From Flavobacteriales bacterium (GTDB taxonomy: Bacteria > Bacteroidota > Bacteroidia > Flavobacteriales > Crocinitomicaceae), in the NCBI GenBank assembly GCA_947375085.1, contig CANCEQ010000207.1, forward strand, positions 1 through 5,638: 5,638 bases of DNA. The letters run 5' to 3'. A program made the translations under genes and the position numbers. The notes below the pieces were generated by a model. The model did not search any database, was not told the DNA's origin, and saw only the letters and a list, made by a program, of their open reading frames with translations. Every line of letters begins with the position of its first letter. Position 1 is the stretch's first letter. Positions 1 through 5,638 of the stretch are shown piece after piece.

Positions 1-2708
1 ATTTTCCAAGCTTCCTCTTCCGTTGCTCCACCGTATTTAACGACTTTCGCTGCTTCTTGATTTAAACGACGTCCCATTTCAGCATCATCCGAATTAATTG
101 CAACCACAACTCCTTGATCGGCCATCATTTTCGCGTTGTAAGGAATCGCGTCTTTTACTTCGTATTTATAAGCCCACCAATCAGCAAAAGTCGAACCACC
201 TGCTCCATGCTTCGCCATTTTATCCGCTACTTTATATCCTTCTAAAATGTGTGTAAATGTATTGACTTTAAATCCCAATGAATCAGCAACGTGCATCAAC
301 ATATTTACTTCTGATTGAATATACGAGTGACAGGTAATAAAACGTTCTCCGTTTAAAATTTCTGCTAATGCTTCTAATTCCAAATCTTTTCTTGGATGAT
401 GTCCTATGTGTTTCGCACTGTGCTTAAAGGTTTTCCAATCGTTTTGATACAGTTTAGCTCTTGTAAATCCATCATAGAAAACTTGTTCCACTCCCATTCT
501 AGTTTGGGGAAAACGAGATGGATCACCATAACTTGAATTTTTTACATTCTCACCTAAGGCAAACTTGATAAATTTAGGTGCATTTGGAATTAATAACTCT
601 TCTGGTGAATGTCCCCATTTCAATTTGATTAAAGCCGATTGACCACCAATTGTATTATTCGATCCGTGTAATAATTGAGCAGCCGTAACTCCTCCAGCTA
701 GTTGTCGATAGATAGATATATCATCTGAAGTTACCACATCACCAATATTCACTTCGGCAGTAATTGTCTGACCTGATTCGTTTACACCTTTCGAAATAGC
801 GATGTGTGAATGTTCATCTATAATACCACACGTAACGTGTTTTCCTTCCGCATTAATCACTTTTACATTCTGTGGAATTGTGTAAGAACCTGTATTTCCT
901 ACATAGATAATTTTACCATTTTCCGCAATAATCGTTGCATTTTTGAGAATTCCTTCTGCTTCATTTGTCCAAACAGTTGCATTTTTAATCAACAAAGTTT
1001 GTTTCCCTGGTAGAGAATCGAATCCATAAGCCATATTCGGAAACCATACTTTTCCAATCGCTATTGAATCTGTTGAAGCTTTAATTTCTTCTTTTATTTC
1101 AGTATCATTTTTAGCATTTTTAATCGCTGACCATTTGATCCATTTCCCTGTTGGAATTGTTCCATCTCCTTCAAAAATTCCAAGTTTACTGTTTACTTGT
1201 CCATGAAGGTTAACGCTTCCATTCCACGTTTTGTCTTCCACATTAAATTGAATTGTGACATCATTATTCACTAATTGAACGTATGAGTTTTGAAGTAAAG
1301 TGTCTGACTTTGAATCAATTGATTTTTTAACCAAAACCACCTTAGCTACTAATTTATCGGTAGTGCCAGAAATTTCAATCGGAAATTGTTTATCATCCAC
1401 TAACAAATTGTATTTCCCTCTAATATCATGAAGGGGAAGAGTCTCTATTATTTTTCGTTCTCCCAATAACCAAACATCCACTATTTTTGCTTCTTCTTCC
1501 AGTGGATTTTTATCAAACACAGTGAAACTTGCTTTTTTTCCTTTTTCAATTGACCCAACTTCCTTCTCTATTTTCAACATTTTAGCCGGTTCTAATGTCA
1601 AAGCATTCAAGGCATCTGATGCTGGAAGTCCTCTATCAATCGCTTTACGGAGATTTTTCCAAAAACTTTCTGCGTTTTTTATTCCAGTTGAAGAAATTGA
1701 AAATGGAACTTCATTTTTCCACATTAGATACGGATTAGAAGGAGCTAATTCCCAATTTTTCAGTTCACTTAACGGAATATCTTTTGAAACATAGGGATCT
1801 TTCACATCAAATGCATCAGGGAAATTAAGTGGTAAAATCAAAGGAGTTTTCGCAGCTTTTAATTGAGGAATGGCGCTATACTCATTTCCTGAACCAAAAT
1901 AAATAAACGGATAATTAAACTCCTCACTGATTTTTTTAGCTCTTAAAATTTCCCATTTATCCTCAGTTTGAAAAATCATTGGATGATGAATTTGTTCTCC
2001 TAATGCTTTTAACGAAAGATTTTCTTCTGTTTTATGTGGTGAGTTAGAATACCATTGTAAATCGTAGAATGTTTGTCGCAACAATGCAATACTTCCCATT
2101 TGAGAAGAAGGATAAATTTGTCTTGAACTTCCATTATTAAACGAATAAAAACTAGCTACTGCTGGCTTTAGCAATTGTTTATGAATATCTGAATTACCTA
2201 GTGATACGAAAGCACCTGTTCCTCTTGCAATACCATCCTGAATATGTGTTACGGCAAATCCAAAACCCATTTTTAATAGCTCTTCGTTTGCTTTTGAATT
2301 GATTTCATATAATGAACTTGCATTTAATTCAGGATGAATAGTTTCATTCCAATAAGTTGCTCCTTTTTTAGAGCTTTCGTTTTGGAATCTCTCTGTCTTT
2401 GAATAATTTAAAGCAGGCAATCCAACATTGCTATATAGTTCTATAAATGAGGGAAGTATTGTTTTCCCATTATAATCAATAATTACTGCTTCATTTGGTG
2501 CTTTCACTGAAGTCCCAACTTCAATAATTTCATTGTTTTTAATTAAAATTTCCCCTTTTTTAATCGTTTTCGTTGGAGAAACAATAATGGTTGCATTTTG
2601 AAGTAAATAATAACCAGCAGTTGAAGTTTTTACTCCGTTTTGTGGAGCTAATTCCTGACTAAAAACACTTGTTGTTACAAAAAGTAATAGAATAAATATA
2701 TAGTTCAT
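1..2708 (-). CDS. Large secreted tandem amidohydrolase (imidazolonepropionase-like), C-terminus missing
   Basis: The reading frame is open for 902 codons from ATG at 2706-2708 to the window edge, so the C-terminus lies outside. Residues 1-18 form a signal peptide (short hydrophobic stretch ending in VFSQ), which predicts export to the periplasm or beyond. Two metal-dependent amidohydrolase units follow. Unit 1 (about residues 30-425) has the N-terminal beta strands and the typical end (LTLEPA at 370-375, then a GSIEKGKKA strand), but where the HxH metal motif should be it reads Y92-S93-N94. Residues about 425-560 look like a beta-rich linker. Unit 2 (about 570 onward) keeps the site: DEHSH with H633 and H635, H794 in CHSY, H820 in THILEG, and D874 in NSDDAE. 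From family knowledge this is a Bacteroidota amidohydrolase of about 1000 residues, so roughly 100 residues are probably missing. Related enzymes hydrolyse cyclic amides or dipeptides; the substrate cannot be told here. An AAGGA lies 13 nt before the start, too far for a good ribosome site. Confidence 0.93.
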   Translation of the reverse strand, partial: MNYIFILLLFVTTSVFSQELAPQNGVKTSTAGYYLLQNATIIVSPTKTIKKGEILIKNNEIIEVGTSVKAPNEAVIIDYNGKTILPSFIELYSNVGLPALNYSKTERFQNESSKKGATYWNETIHPELNASSLYEINSKANEELLKMGFGFAVTHIQDGIARGTGAFVSLGNSDIHKQLLKPAVASFYSFNNGSSRQIYPSSQMGSIALLRQTFYDLQWYSNSPHKTEENLSLKALGEQIHHPMIFQTEDKWEILRAKKISEEFNYPFIYFGSGNEYSAIPQLKAAKTPLILPLNFPDAFDVKDPYVSKDIPLSELKNWELAPSNPYLMWKNEVPFSISSTGIKNAESFWKNLRKAIDRGLPASDALNALTLEPAKMLKIEKEVGSIEKGKKASFTVFDKNPLEEEAKIVDVWLLGERKIIETLPLHDIRGKYNLLVDDKQFPIEISGTTDKLVAKVVLVKKSIDSKSDTLLQNSYVQLVNNDVTIQFNVEDKTWNGSVNLHGQVNSKLGIFEGDGTIPTGKWIKWSAIKNAKNDTEIKEEIKASTDSIAIGKVWFPNMAYGFDSLPGKQTLLIKNATVWTNEAEGILKNATIIAENGKIIYVGNTGSYTIPQNVKVINAEGKHVTCGIIDEHSHIAISKGVNESGQTITAEVNIGDVVTSDDISIYRQLAGGVTAAQLLHGSNNTIGGQSALIKLKWGHSPEELLIPNAPKFIKFALGENVKNSSYGDPSRFPQTRMGVEQVFYDGFTRAKLYQNDWKTFKHSAKHIGHHPRKDLELEALAEILNGERFITCHSYIQSEVNMLMHVADSLGFKVNTFTHILEGYKVADKMAKHGAGGSTFADWWAYKYEVKDAIPYNAKMMADQGVVVAINSDDAEMGRRLNQEAAKVVKYGGATEEEAWK

Positions 2709-2752
2709 ATGTTTACTTAAATCCTTGATAAGAATGTGAAATTAACGAAAAG

Positions 2753-2762
2753 CAATTAATTG
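2753..2762. promoter_or_regulatory. Perfect 10-bp palindrome in the divergent intergenic region
   Basis: CAATTAATTG is a perfect palindrome roughly midway between the divergent starts at 2708 and 2821, with A-rich flank on the left and T-rich on the right (AAAG and TTTG). Its place fits an operator for a dimeric regulator. However, such AT-rich palindromes arise easily by chance in a genome of this composition, and no regulator gene is adjacent. Confidence 0.2.
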
Positions 2763-2797
2763 TTTGATAATTCTCTCAAATCAATCAGTCTTTTGGT

Positions 2798-2805
2798 TAT
2801 TTTTG
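2798..2805 (+). promoter_or_regulatory. Candidate Bacteroidota -7 element for the cytochrome/hflX operon
   Basis: TATTTTTG matches the Bacteroidota -7 consensus TAnnTTTG and lies 15 bp before the ATG at 2821, so the transcript would have a leader of only about 10 nt. No TTG or TTTG is found at the expected 17-23 bp spacing upstream; the nearest TTTG (2763-2766) is 31 bp away. The call therefore rests on one box only. Confidence 0.4.
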
Positions 2806-2820
2806 TTAAAAAATAAATTT

Positions 2821-3267
2821 ATGTACAACGCACTTTTACACGCTCACTCAGGATTAAGATGGGTAGCACTTATATTATTAGTAACAGCAATTTTTAATGC
2901 TGTAAAAGGAAAAAGCTCAGGTGAATACTTGAAAAAAGATAAAATGATCAATCTGTTTGCAATGATTTTATTGCATACTCAATTACTTATTGGAACATTA
3001 TTATCATTTGTTTCAGGGAAAATAAGCTATCATGAAGGTTGGATGACAGAAAAACCTGGAATGCTTCGTTTCTTTGGTTTAGAGCATTGGTTAATGATGG
3101 TGATTGCGATTGTTTTAGTAACAATTGGAAGAAAAAAAGCAGAAAAAGCAGATGCTCCAATCGTAAAACATCAAAAAATTGTTGTTTGGTATACTATCGC
3201 ACTTATTGTTATTTTAGCGGCTATTCCTTGGCCATTTAGAGCAGCATTAGGAGGACAATGGTTTTAA
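2821..3267 (+). CDS. Four-helix membrane cytochrome b-like protein
   Basis: This 148-residue integral membrane protein has four predicted helices at about residues 12-28, 43-65, 88-103 and 119-139. Histidines lie at or near helix ends in each segment: H7 and H9 (MYNALLHAHSG), H52 (LLHTQ), H89 (EHW) and H117 (KHQK). That pattern suits bis-histidine haem ligation as in cytochrome b561-like proteins. Small Bacteroidota proteins beginning MYNALLHAHSGLRW are, as I recall, usually annotated as cytochrome B; haem binding is inferred, not shown. The ATG at 2821 was chosen because it is the first ATG and begins the conserved N-terminus; the frame is open upstream to a TTG at 2764, but that would add a poorly conserved tail. 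The gene heads a three-gene operon and overlaps the following lipoprotein cytochrome c gene by 10 bp. A likely role is moving electrons between the membrane quinone pool and that periplasmic-side cytochrome c. Confidence 0.82.
   Translation: MYNALLHAHSGLRWVALILLVTAIFNAVKGKSSGEYLKKDKMINLFAMILLHTQLLIGTLLSFVSGKISYHEGWMTEKPGMLRFFGLEHWLMMVIAIVLVTIGRKKAEKADAPIVKHQKIVVWYTIALIVILAAIPWPFRAALGGQWF
3249..3254 (+). promoter_or_regulatory. AGGAGG close before the cytochrome c start
   Basis: AGGAGG ends 3 nt before the ATG at 3258, inside the last codons of the cytochrome b-like gene, where it also encodes Gly-Gly. It matches the Shine-Dalgarno core perfectly, but the spacing is shorter than the usual 5-9 nt, and Bacteroidota seldom depend on this motif. 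It may help re-initiation at the overlap, or simply reflect the conserved GGQWF protein end. Confidence 0.3.
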
Positions 3268-3587
3268 GATTATCTGTTTTTTTTGGACTATTTTTACTTG
3301 CTTCTTGTGGTCCACAAACAAAAGAAGTAGAAGAAGCGACCGAAGAAAAACCATTTACTAAAGAAGATGCAACCTCTTTATTTACAATGAGATGCGCTTC
3401 TTGTCATGGTGATGATGGGAAATTAGGTGTTGCAGGAGCAAAAGATTTGTCGATTAGTACTTTGACAGATGCAGAAATTACTTCTACAATTTACAATGGT
3501 AAAAATGGGATGTCATCATTTGGTGGTGCCTTTTCAGAAGAACAATTGAAAGCACTTGTGCCGGTTGTTAAATCACTCAGAAAATAA
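3258..3587 (+). CDS. Small lipoprotein cytochrome c, class I
   Basis: This is a 109-residue mono-haem cytochrome c anchored by lipid. Residues 1-17 form a lipoprotein signal with lipobox LASC, the lipidated cysteine being C17. An acidic, Lys/Glu-rich linker (about 20-36) follows. The haem site is C46-A-S-C49-H50, in which two cysteines hold the haem covalently and H50 is the proximal ligand. M85 in the segment NGKNGMSSFGG is the probable distal ligand, as in class I (cytochrome c6/cbb3-type) domains, and the C-terminal helix SEEQLKALVPVV completes the fold. The start at 3258 is the only one that gives an intact signal peptide; the next methionine (M44) would destroy it. The gene overlaps the cytochrome b-like gene by 10 bp and ends in TAATG, sharing one base with the hflX start. 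The likely role is as electron carrier on the outer face of the inner membrane, paired with the upstream gene; the terminal acceptor is unknown. Confidence 0.92.
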   Translation: MVLRLSVFFGLFLLASCGPQTKEVEEATEEKPFTKEDATSLFTMRCASCHGDDGKLGVAGAKDLSISTLTDAEITSTIYNGKNGMSSFGGAFSEEQLKALVPVVKSLRK

Positions 3588-4792
3588 TGGAAACAACAAC
3601 AAGTCACATACTCGTTGATGCTATTGAGGAAAAATGCATATTAGTAGGTATTATCACTCAAAAATTAACGGAAGAATTAGCATTAGAATACATCGATGAA
3701 CTTCGCTTTTTAGCTGAAACAGCAGGAGCGATTACGCATCAAGTATTTCTTCAAAAAGTGACAATTGAAAATCCCAAAACGTTTGTAGGGACAGGGAAGA
3801 TTGAAGAAATTCGTCAGTATGTGGTTGAAAATGACATCGATTTGGCGATTTTTGATGACGAACTTTCCCCTTCTCAATTGAGAAACATCGAAACGATTTT
3901 ACAAATAAAAGTACTTGATCGAAACAATCTAATTTTAGATATTTTCGCAAGTAGAGCAAGGACTTCAAGTGCTAAAACACAAGTAGAATTAGCTCAATTA
4001 CAATACTCACTTCCTCGTTTAACTCGTTTATGGACGCACCTTGAACGTCAAAAAGGGGGAATTGGAATGCGTGGACCTGGGGAAACTCAAATTGAAACAG
4101 ATAGACGTATCATCAATGTGAAAATTGCTCAATTAAAGGAAAAATTAAAAGACATTGATAAACAGACCACTGTACAAAGAAGTAACAGAGGACAATTAGT
4201 TAGGGTTGCTTTGGTTGGATATACCAACGTTGGAAAAAGTACAATGATGAATTTATTGAGTAAATCGGAAGTATTTGCTGAAAATAAATTATTCGCTACT
4301 CTTGATACAACAGTTCGAAAAGTTGTAATCGATAACTTACCTTTTTTATTAACTGATACAGTAGGATTCATTCGTAAATTACCTCATCAATTAGTAGAAT
4401 CTTTTAAATCTACGTTAGATGAAGTAAGAGAAGCGGATTTATTAATCCATATTTTAGATATTTCGCACCCTAATTTCGAAGACCAATATCATGTTGTAAA
4501 TGAAACACTTGCGGAAATCGATAAAACCGAAAAACCAGTTATCCTAGTTTTCAATAAAATCGATGCTTACAAATACGTTCAAAAAGACGAAGATGATCCA
4601 TCACCTATGTTGAAAGAAAATTATTCATTGGAAGAATTGAAAAAAACGTGGATGTCAAAACTGAACGGAACGCTTTGTGTTTTCATTTCAGCACAAGAAA
4701 AAGAAAATATAGACGAATTAAAACAAGTTATTTACGAGGAAGTAAAACGAATCTTCAAAGTGCGTTATCCTTATAATGACTTTTTATTCTAG
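3587..4792 (+). CDS. hflX: GTPase HflX, ribosome-splitting factor
   Basis: This 401-residue protein matches HflX over its whole length. An N-terminal HflX domain (about 15-105, with TFVGTGKIEEI) precedes a coiled middle region containing GPGETQIETDRR (163-174), a signature of the family. The GTPase domain follows: P-loop G211-YTNVGKST219, switch-I threonines at TLDTTVR, G3 D257-TVG260, G4 N323-KID326 and G5 S368-A369. All GTP-binding motifs are intact. From family knowledge HflX is cytoplasmic, binds the 50S subunit and splits stalled or idle 70S ribosomes, especially under heat stress. A segment rich in Lys, Asp and Glu (about 328-352) sits between G4 and G5; it looks like a surface insertion. 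The ATG at 3587 overlaps the cytochrome c stop codon by one base, without a Shine-Dalgarno sequence, so translation is probably coupled to the upstream gene. Repeats follow directly after the stop codon. Confidence 0.97.
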   Translation: METTTSHILVDAIEEKCILVGIITQKLTEELALEYIDELRFLAETAGAITHQVFLQKVTIENPKTFVGTGKIEEIRQYVVENDIDLAIFDDELSPSQLRNIETILQIKVLDRNNLILDIFASRARTSSAKTQVELAQLQYSLPRLTRLWTHLERQKGGIGMRGPGETQIETDRRIINVKIAQLKEKLKDIDKQTTVQRSNRGQLVRVALVGYTNVGKSTMMNLLSKSEVFAENKLFATLDTTVRKVVIDNLPFLLTDTVGFIRKLPHQLVESFKSTLDEVREADLLIHILDISHPNFEDQYHVVNETLAEIDKTEKPVILVFNKIDAYKYVQKDEDDPSPMLKENYSLEELKKTWMSKLNGTLCVFISAQEKENIDELKQVIYEEVKRIFKVRYPYNDFLF

Positions 4793-4797
4793 AGTTT

Positions 4798-4899
4798 TTT
4801 ACCACTGAGTTTAAAATGAGTTCTCACAGTGTACCTCAGAGTTTAAAATAAAAACTTTGTGAAACTCTGTGCAAATACTCTGTAACCCTCTGTGGTAAA
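4798..4899. repeat. Imperfect 102-bp palindrome of CTCTGTG-type repeats
   Basis: The block lies between the convergent ends of hflX and the small CxxC protein gene. The outer arms TTTACCACTGAG (4798-4809) and CTCTGTGGTAAA (4888-4899) are complementary at 11 of 12 positions. Further paired segments have nearly the same centre (about 4848): GAG 4818-4820 with CTC 4878-4880, CACAG 4825-4829 with CTGTG 4867-4871, and 4835-4844 with 4852-4861 (8 of 10), around a 7-nt loop. The motif recurs every 10-13 bp in each arm. GAGTTTAAAAT also occurs twice as a direct repeat (4807-4817 and 4839-4849). The transcript could fold into a long interrupted hairpin. It may end transcription from both sides, but no T-run follows on either strand, so it is not a standard intrinsic terminator. 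Similar intergenic CTCTGTG/CTTTGTG repeats are, from memory, common in Bacteroidota; their function is unknown. Confidence 0.85.
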
Positions 4900-4906
4900 G
4901 AAAAAA

Positions 4907-4950
4907 CTTAGTGAGACTCCGTGAAAAACTCCGTGTCCTCTGTGGTTAAA
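4907..4950. repeat. Diverged direct copy of the palindrome's right arm
   Basis: This stretch repeats 4855-4899 in the same direction at an offset of about 52 bp. The motif series is CTTAGTG, CTCCGTG, CTCCGTG and CTCTGTGG, against CTTTGTG, CTCTGTG, CTCTGTA and CTCTGTGG in the first copy. By hand alignment about 36 of 43 positions agree, and the terminal CCTCTGTGGT is identical. No matching second left arm is present, so the left arm at 4798-4809 could pair with either right arm. Confidence 0.8.
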
Positions 4951-4958
4951 CCAAATCC

Positions 4959-5210
4959 TTACTTATTAATATTCTTAGTAAGATTTAAAAACAACCCTTT
5001 CAAGCGTTTTCTAAAAAGAACAATCAATAAAATATAAGGAATCAACATTAAATACATAATTCCCCAATTGATATTGGTTCCGAATGAAGCTTCATCTAAT
5101 TCTGTTGCTTGTTCAGACAACATTTTACATTGCGAACAACCTTGACCAAAAATATCGAAAACGAAAAACGAAACGAATAAAAGTGCGAAAATTTTAGTGT
5201 ACTTGCTCAT
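4959..5210 (-). CDS. Small secreted/membrane protein with CxxC motif, function unknown
   Basis: This 83-residue protein has an N-terminal hydrophobic segment (about residues 6-21) resembling a signal peptide that ends near FGQ. A cysteine pair C25-S-Q-C28 follows directly, then a short polar region (about 29-48), one transmembrane helix (about 51-66, IMYLMLIPYILLIVLF) and a basic tail rich in Lys and Arg. Small Bacteroidota proteins with Cys-x-x-Cys followed by a 'GI.YLM.IPY' helix are familiar as hypothetical proteins, with no function known to me. If the signal peptide is cleaved, the CxxC would face the periplasm with the basic tail in the cytoplasm; the pair could be redox-active or bind metal, but this is speculation. 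The ATG at 5208-5210 was chosen over an in-frame TTG at 5217-5219, which would lengthen the protein by three residues. It has its own promoter upstream and ends 9 bp from the CTCTGTG repeat block. Confidence 0.75.
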   Translation of the reverse strand: MSKYTKIFALLFVSFFVFDIFGQGCSQCKMLSEQATELDEASFGTNINWGIMYLMLIPYILLIVLFRKRLKGLFLNLTKNINK

Positions 5211-5235
5211 ACTGTTCAATTGTAAAATAGTAGTA

Positions 5236-5264
5236 CAAATTTATTCCTTTTTTATGGATATAAA
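5236..5264 (-). promoter_or_regulatory. Bacteroidota-type promoter of the CxxC protein gene
   Basis: On the minus strand TAAATTTG (5236-5243) matches the -7 consensus TAnnTTTG exactly. TTTA (5261-5264) stands 17 bp upstream, where the -33 element TTTG is expected, with one mismatch. Transcription would start near 5229, giving a leader of about 20 nt and favouring the ATG at 5210 as the start codon. Confidence 0.6.
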
Positions 5265-5329
5265 TATGATATTTATTAGAAAATGGACTCGTTTTAAAAT
5301 AAAAGGTAGTATTCAATTAGTAAATAGCC

Positions 5330-5359
5330 ATTGAAACTTATAAAAATCGGCTAACTTTG
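5330..5359 (+). promoter_or_regulatory. Bacteroidota-type promoter of the TPR lipoprotein gene
   Basis: TAACTTTG (5352-5359) matches the -7 consensus TAnnTTTG exactly, and ATTG (5330-5333) supplies a -33 TTG with an 18-bp spacer. Transcription would begin near 5366, about 16 nt before the ATG at 5382. This is the best promoter match in the window. Confidence 0.7.
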
Positions 5360-5381
5360 TGAGTTCAAAAATTACTGAAAA

Positions 5382-5638
5382 ATGAAATACTTCTTTTTAT
5401 TACTTCCTACTCTTTTCTTTTTAAGCTGCGGCGATTCAAAACCGACTAATGCAACACCAAAAGATTTAGACAGTTTACTGATGAAATATCCTGATAGTAT
5501 TCCATTATTAGTAAAAAGAGGTGAAAAATTATTGAAAGAATATCAATACGATAAAGCATTTGCTGATGGTGCAAGAGCATTTCGTTTGGATAGTAATAAT
5601 TTACAAGTTCGACTTTTATATGCGGATGTTTTAAATAA
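5382..5638 (+). CDS. TPR-repeat lipoprotein, N-terminal part only
   Basis: The first 85 codons of a gene that runs off the window end are visible. Residues 1-16 are a lipoprotein signal (MKYFFLLLP, then FFLSC), with C16 the probable lipidated cysteine; the -3 residue is Phe, less usual than Leu but tolerated. After a short polar linker, helices from about residue 27 on fit the tetratricopeptide pattern: 'LLVKRGEKLLKEYQYDKAF' (about 42-60) and 'ADGARAFRLDSNN', followed by the start of the next repeat. TPR lipoproteins of Bacteroidota act as protein-interaction scaffolds at the cell envelope; the partner and role here cannot be told. The ATG at 5382 is supported by the signal peptide and by a strong promoter match just upstream. 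The gene is divergent from the CxxC protein gene, with 171 bp between the two start codons. Confidence 0.8.
   Translation, partial: MKYFFLLLPTLFFLSCGDSKPTNATPKDLDSLLMKYPDSIPLLVKRGEKLLKEYQYDKAFADGARAFRLDSNNLQVRLLYADVLN

Noticed and set aside
810..1794. Plus-strand open frames at 810-1013 and 1522-1794
   Set aside because: They lie antisense to the amidohydrolase frame, which carries clear motifs, and encode composition-biased peptides with no recognisable domains.
2709..2760. Promoter for the amidohydrolase
   Set aside because: The best minus-strand candidate, TAATTTCA, misses two positions of TAnnTTTG and has no -33 element at the right spacing.
3039..3239. Second plus-strand frame inside the cytochrome b-like gene
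   Set aside because: It is an out-of-frame shadow; the product is low-complexity and lacks the membrane helices seen in the true frame.
3732..4371. Minus-strand frames inside hflX (3732-3968, 4129-4371)
   Set aside because: They are antisense to a full-length HflX with all GTPase motifs and have no domain support.
4798..4952. CRISPR array
   Set aside because: The repeat units are about 7-10 bp, imperfect, with spacers of a few bases, and they form a palindrome; there are no cas genes.
4958..4982. Intrinsic terminator made by CTTACT/AGTAAG at the end of the CxxC protein gene
   Set aside because: The stem is only 6 bp, AT-rich, overlaps the coding sequence and has no T-run after it.

Overview
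The window looks like a chromosomal segment from an AT-rich member of the Bacteroidota, most likely order Flavobacteriales. The reasons are two good matches to the Bacteroidota -7 promoter element TAnnTTTG, secreted proteins with 'FSQ'-type and lipobox signal peptides, a general lack of Shine-Dalgarno sequences, and gene families typical of that group. The genus cannot be named from this sequence. No mobile element, CRISPR array, tRNA/rRNA or defence system was seen.

Layout: (1) Positions 1-2708, minus strand: most of a very large secreted amidohydrolase, cut off at its C-terminus by the window edge. It consists of two amidohydrolase-like units in tandem. The first has lost its HxH metal site and the second keeps it. 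(2) Positions 2709-2820: divergent intergenic promoter region. (3) Positions 2821-4792, plus strand: a tightly packed three-gene operon encoding a four-helix membrane cytochrome b-like protein (148 aa), a small lipoprotein cytochrome c (109 aa) and the ribosome-associated GTPase HflX (401 aa). The genes overlap by 10 bp and 1 bp, so translation is probably coupled. (4) Positions 4793-4958: an intergenic block of CTCTGTG-type repeats. It forms a roughly 100-bp imperfect palindrome followed by a diverged extra copy of the right arm, and lies between the convergent ends of hflX and the next gene. (5) Positions 4959-5210, minus strand: a small secreted or membrane protein with a CxxC pair and one transmembrane helix. 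(6) Positions 5211-5381: divergent promoter region with a recognisable Bacteroidota promoter facing each way. (7) Positions 5382-5638, plus strand: the N-terminus of a lipoprotein with TPR-like helices, truncated by the window end.

How the genes fit together: the membrane cytochrome b-like protein and the lipoprotein cytochrome c could form a small electron-transfer pair at the cell envelope, and HflX is probably carried along on the same transcript. The amidohydrolase and the other two genes have no clear functional link to this operon. The most unusual element is the non-coding CTCTGTG repeat block. I see no convincing new multi-gene system.
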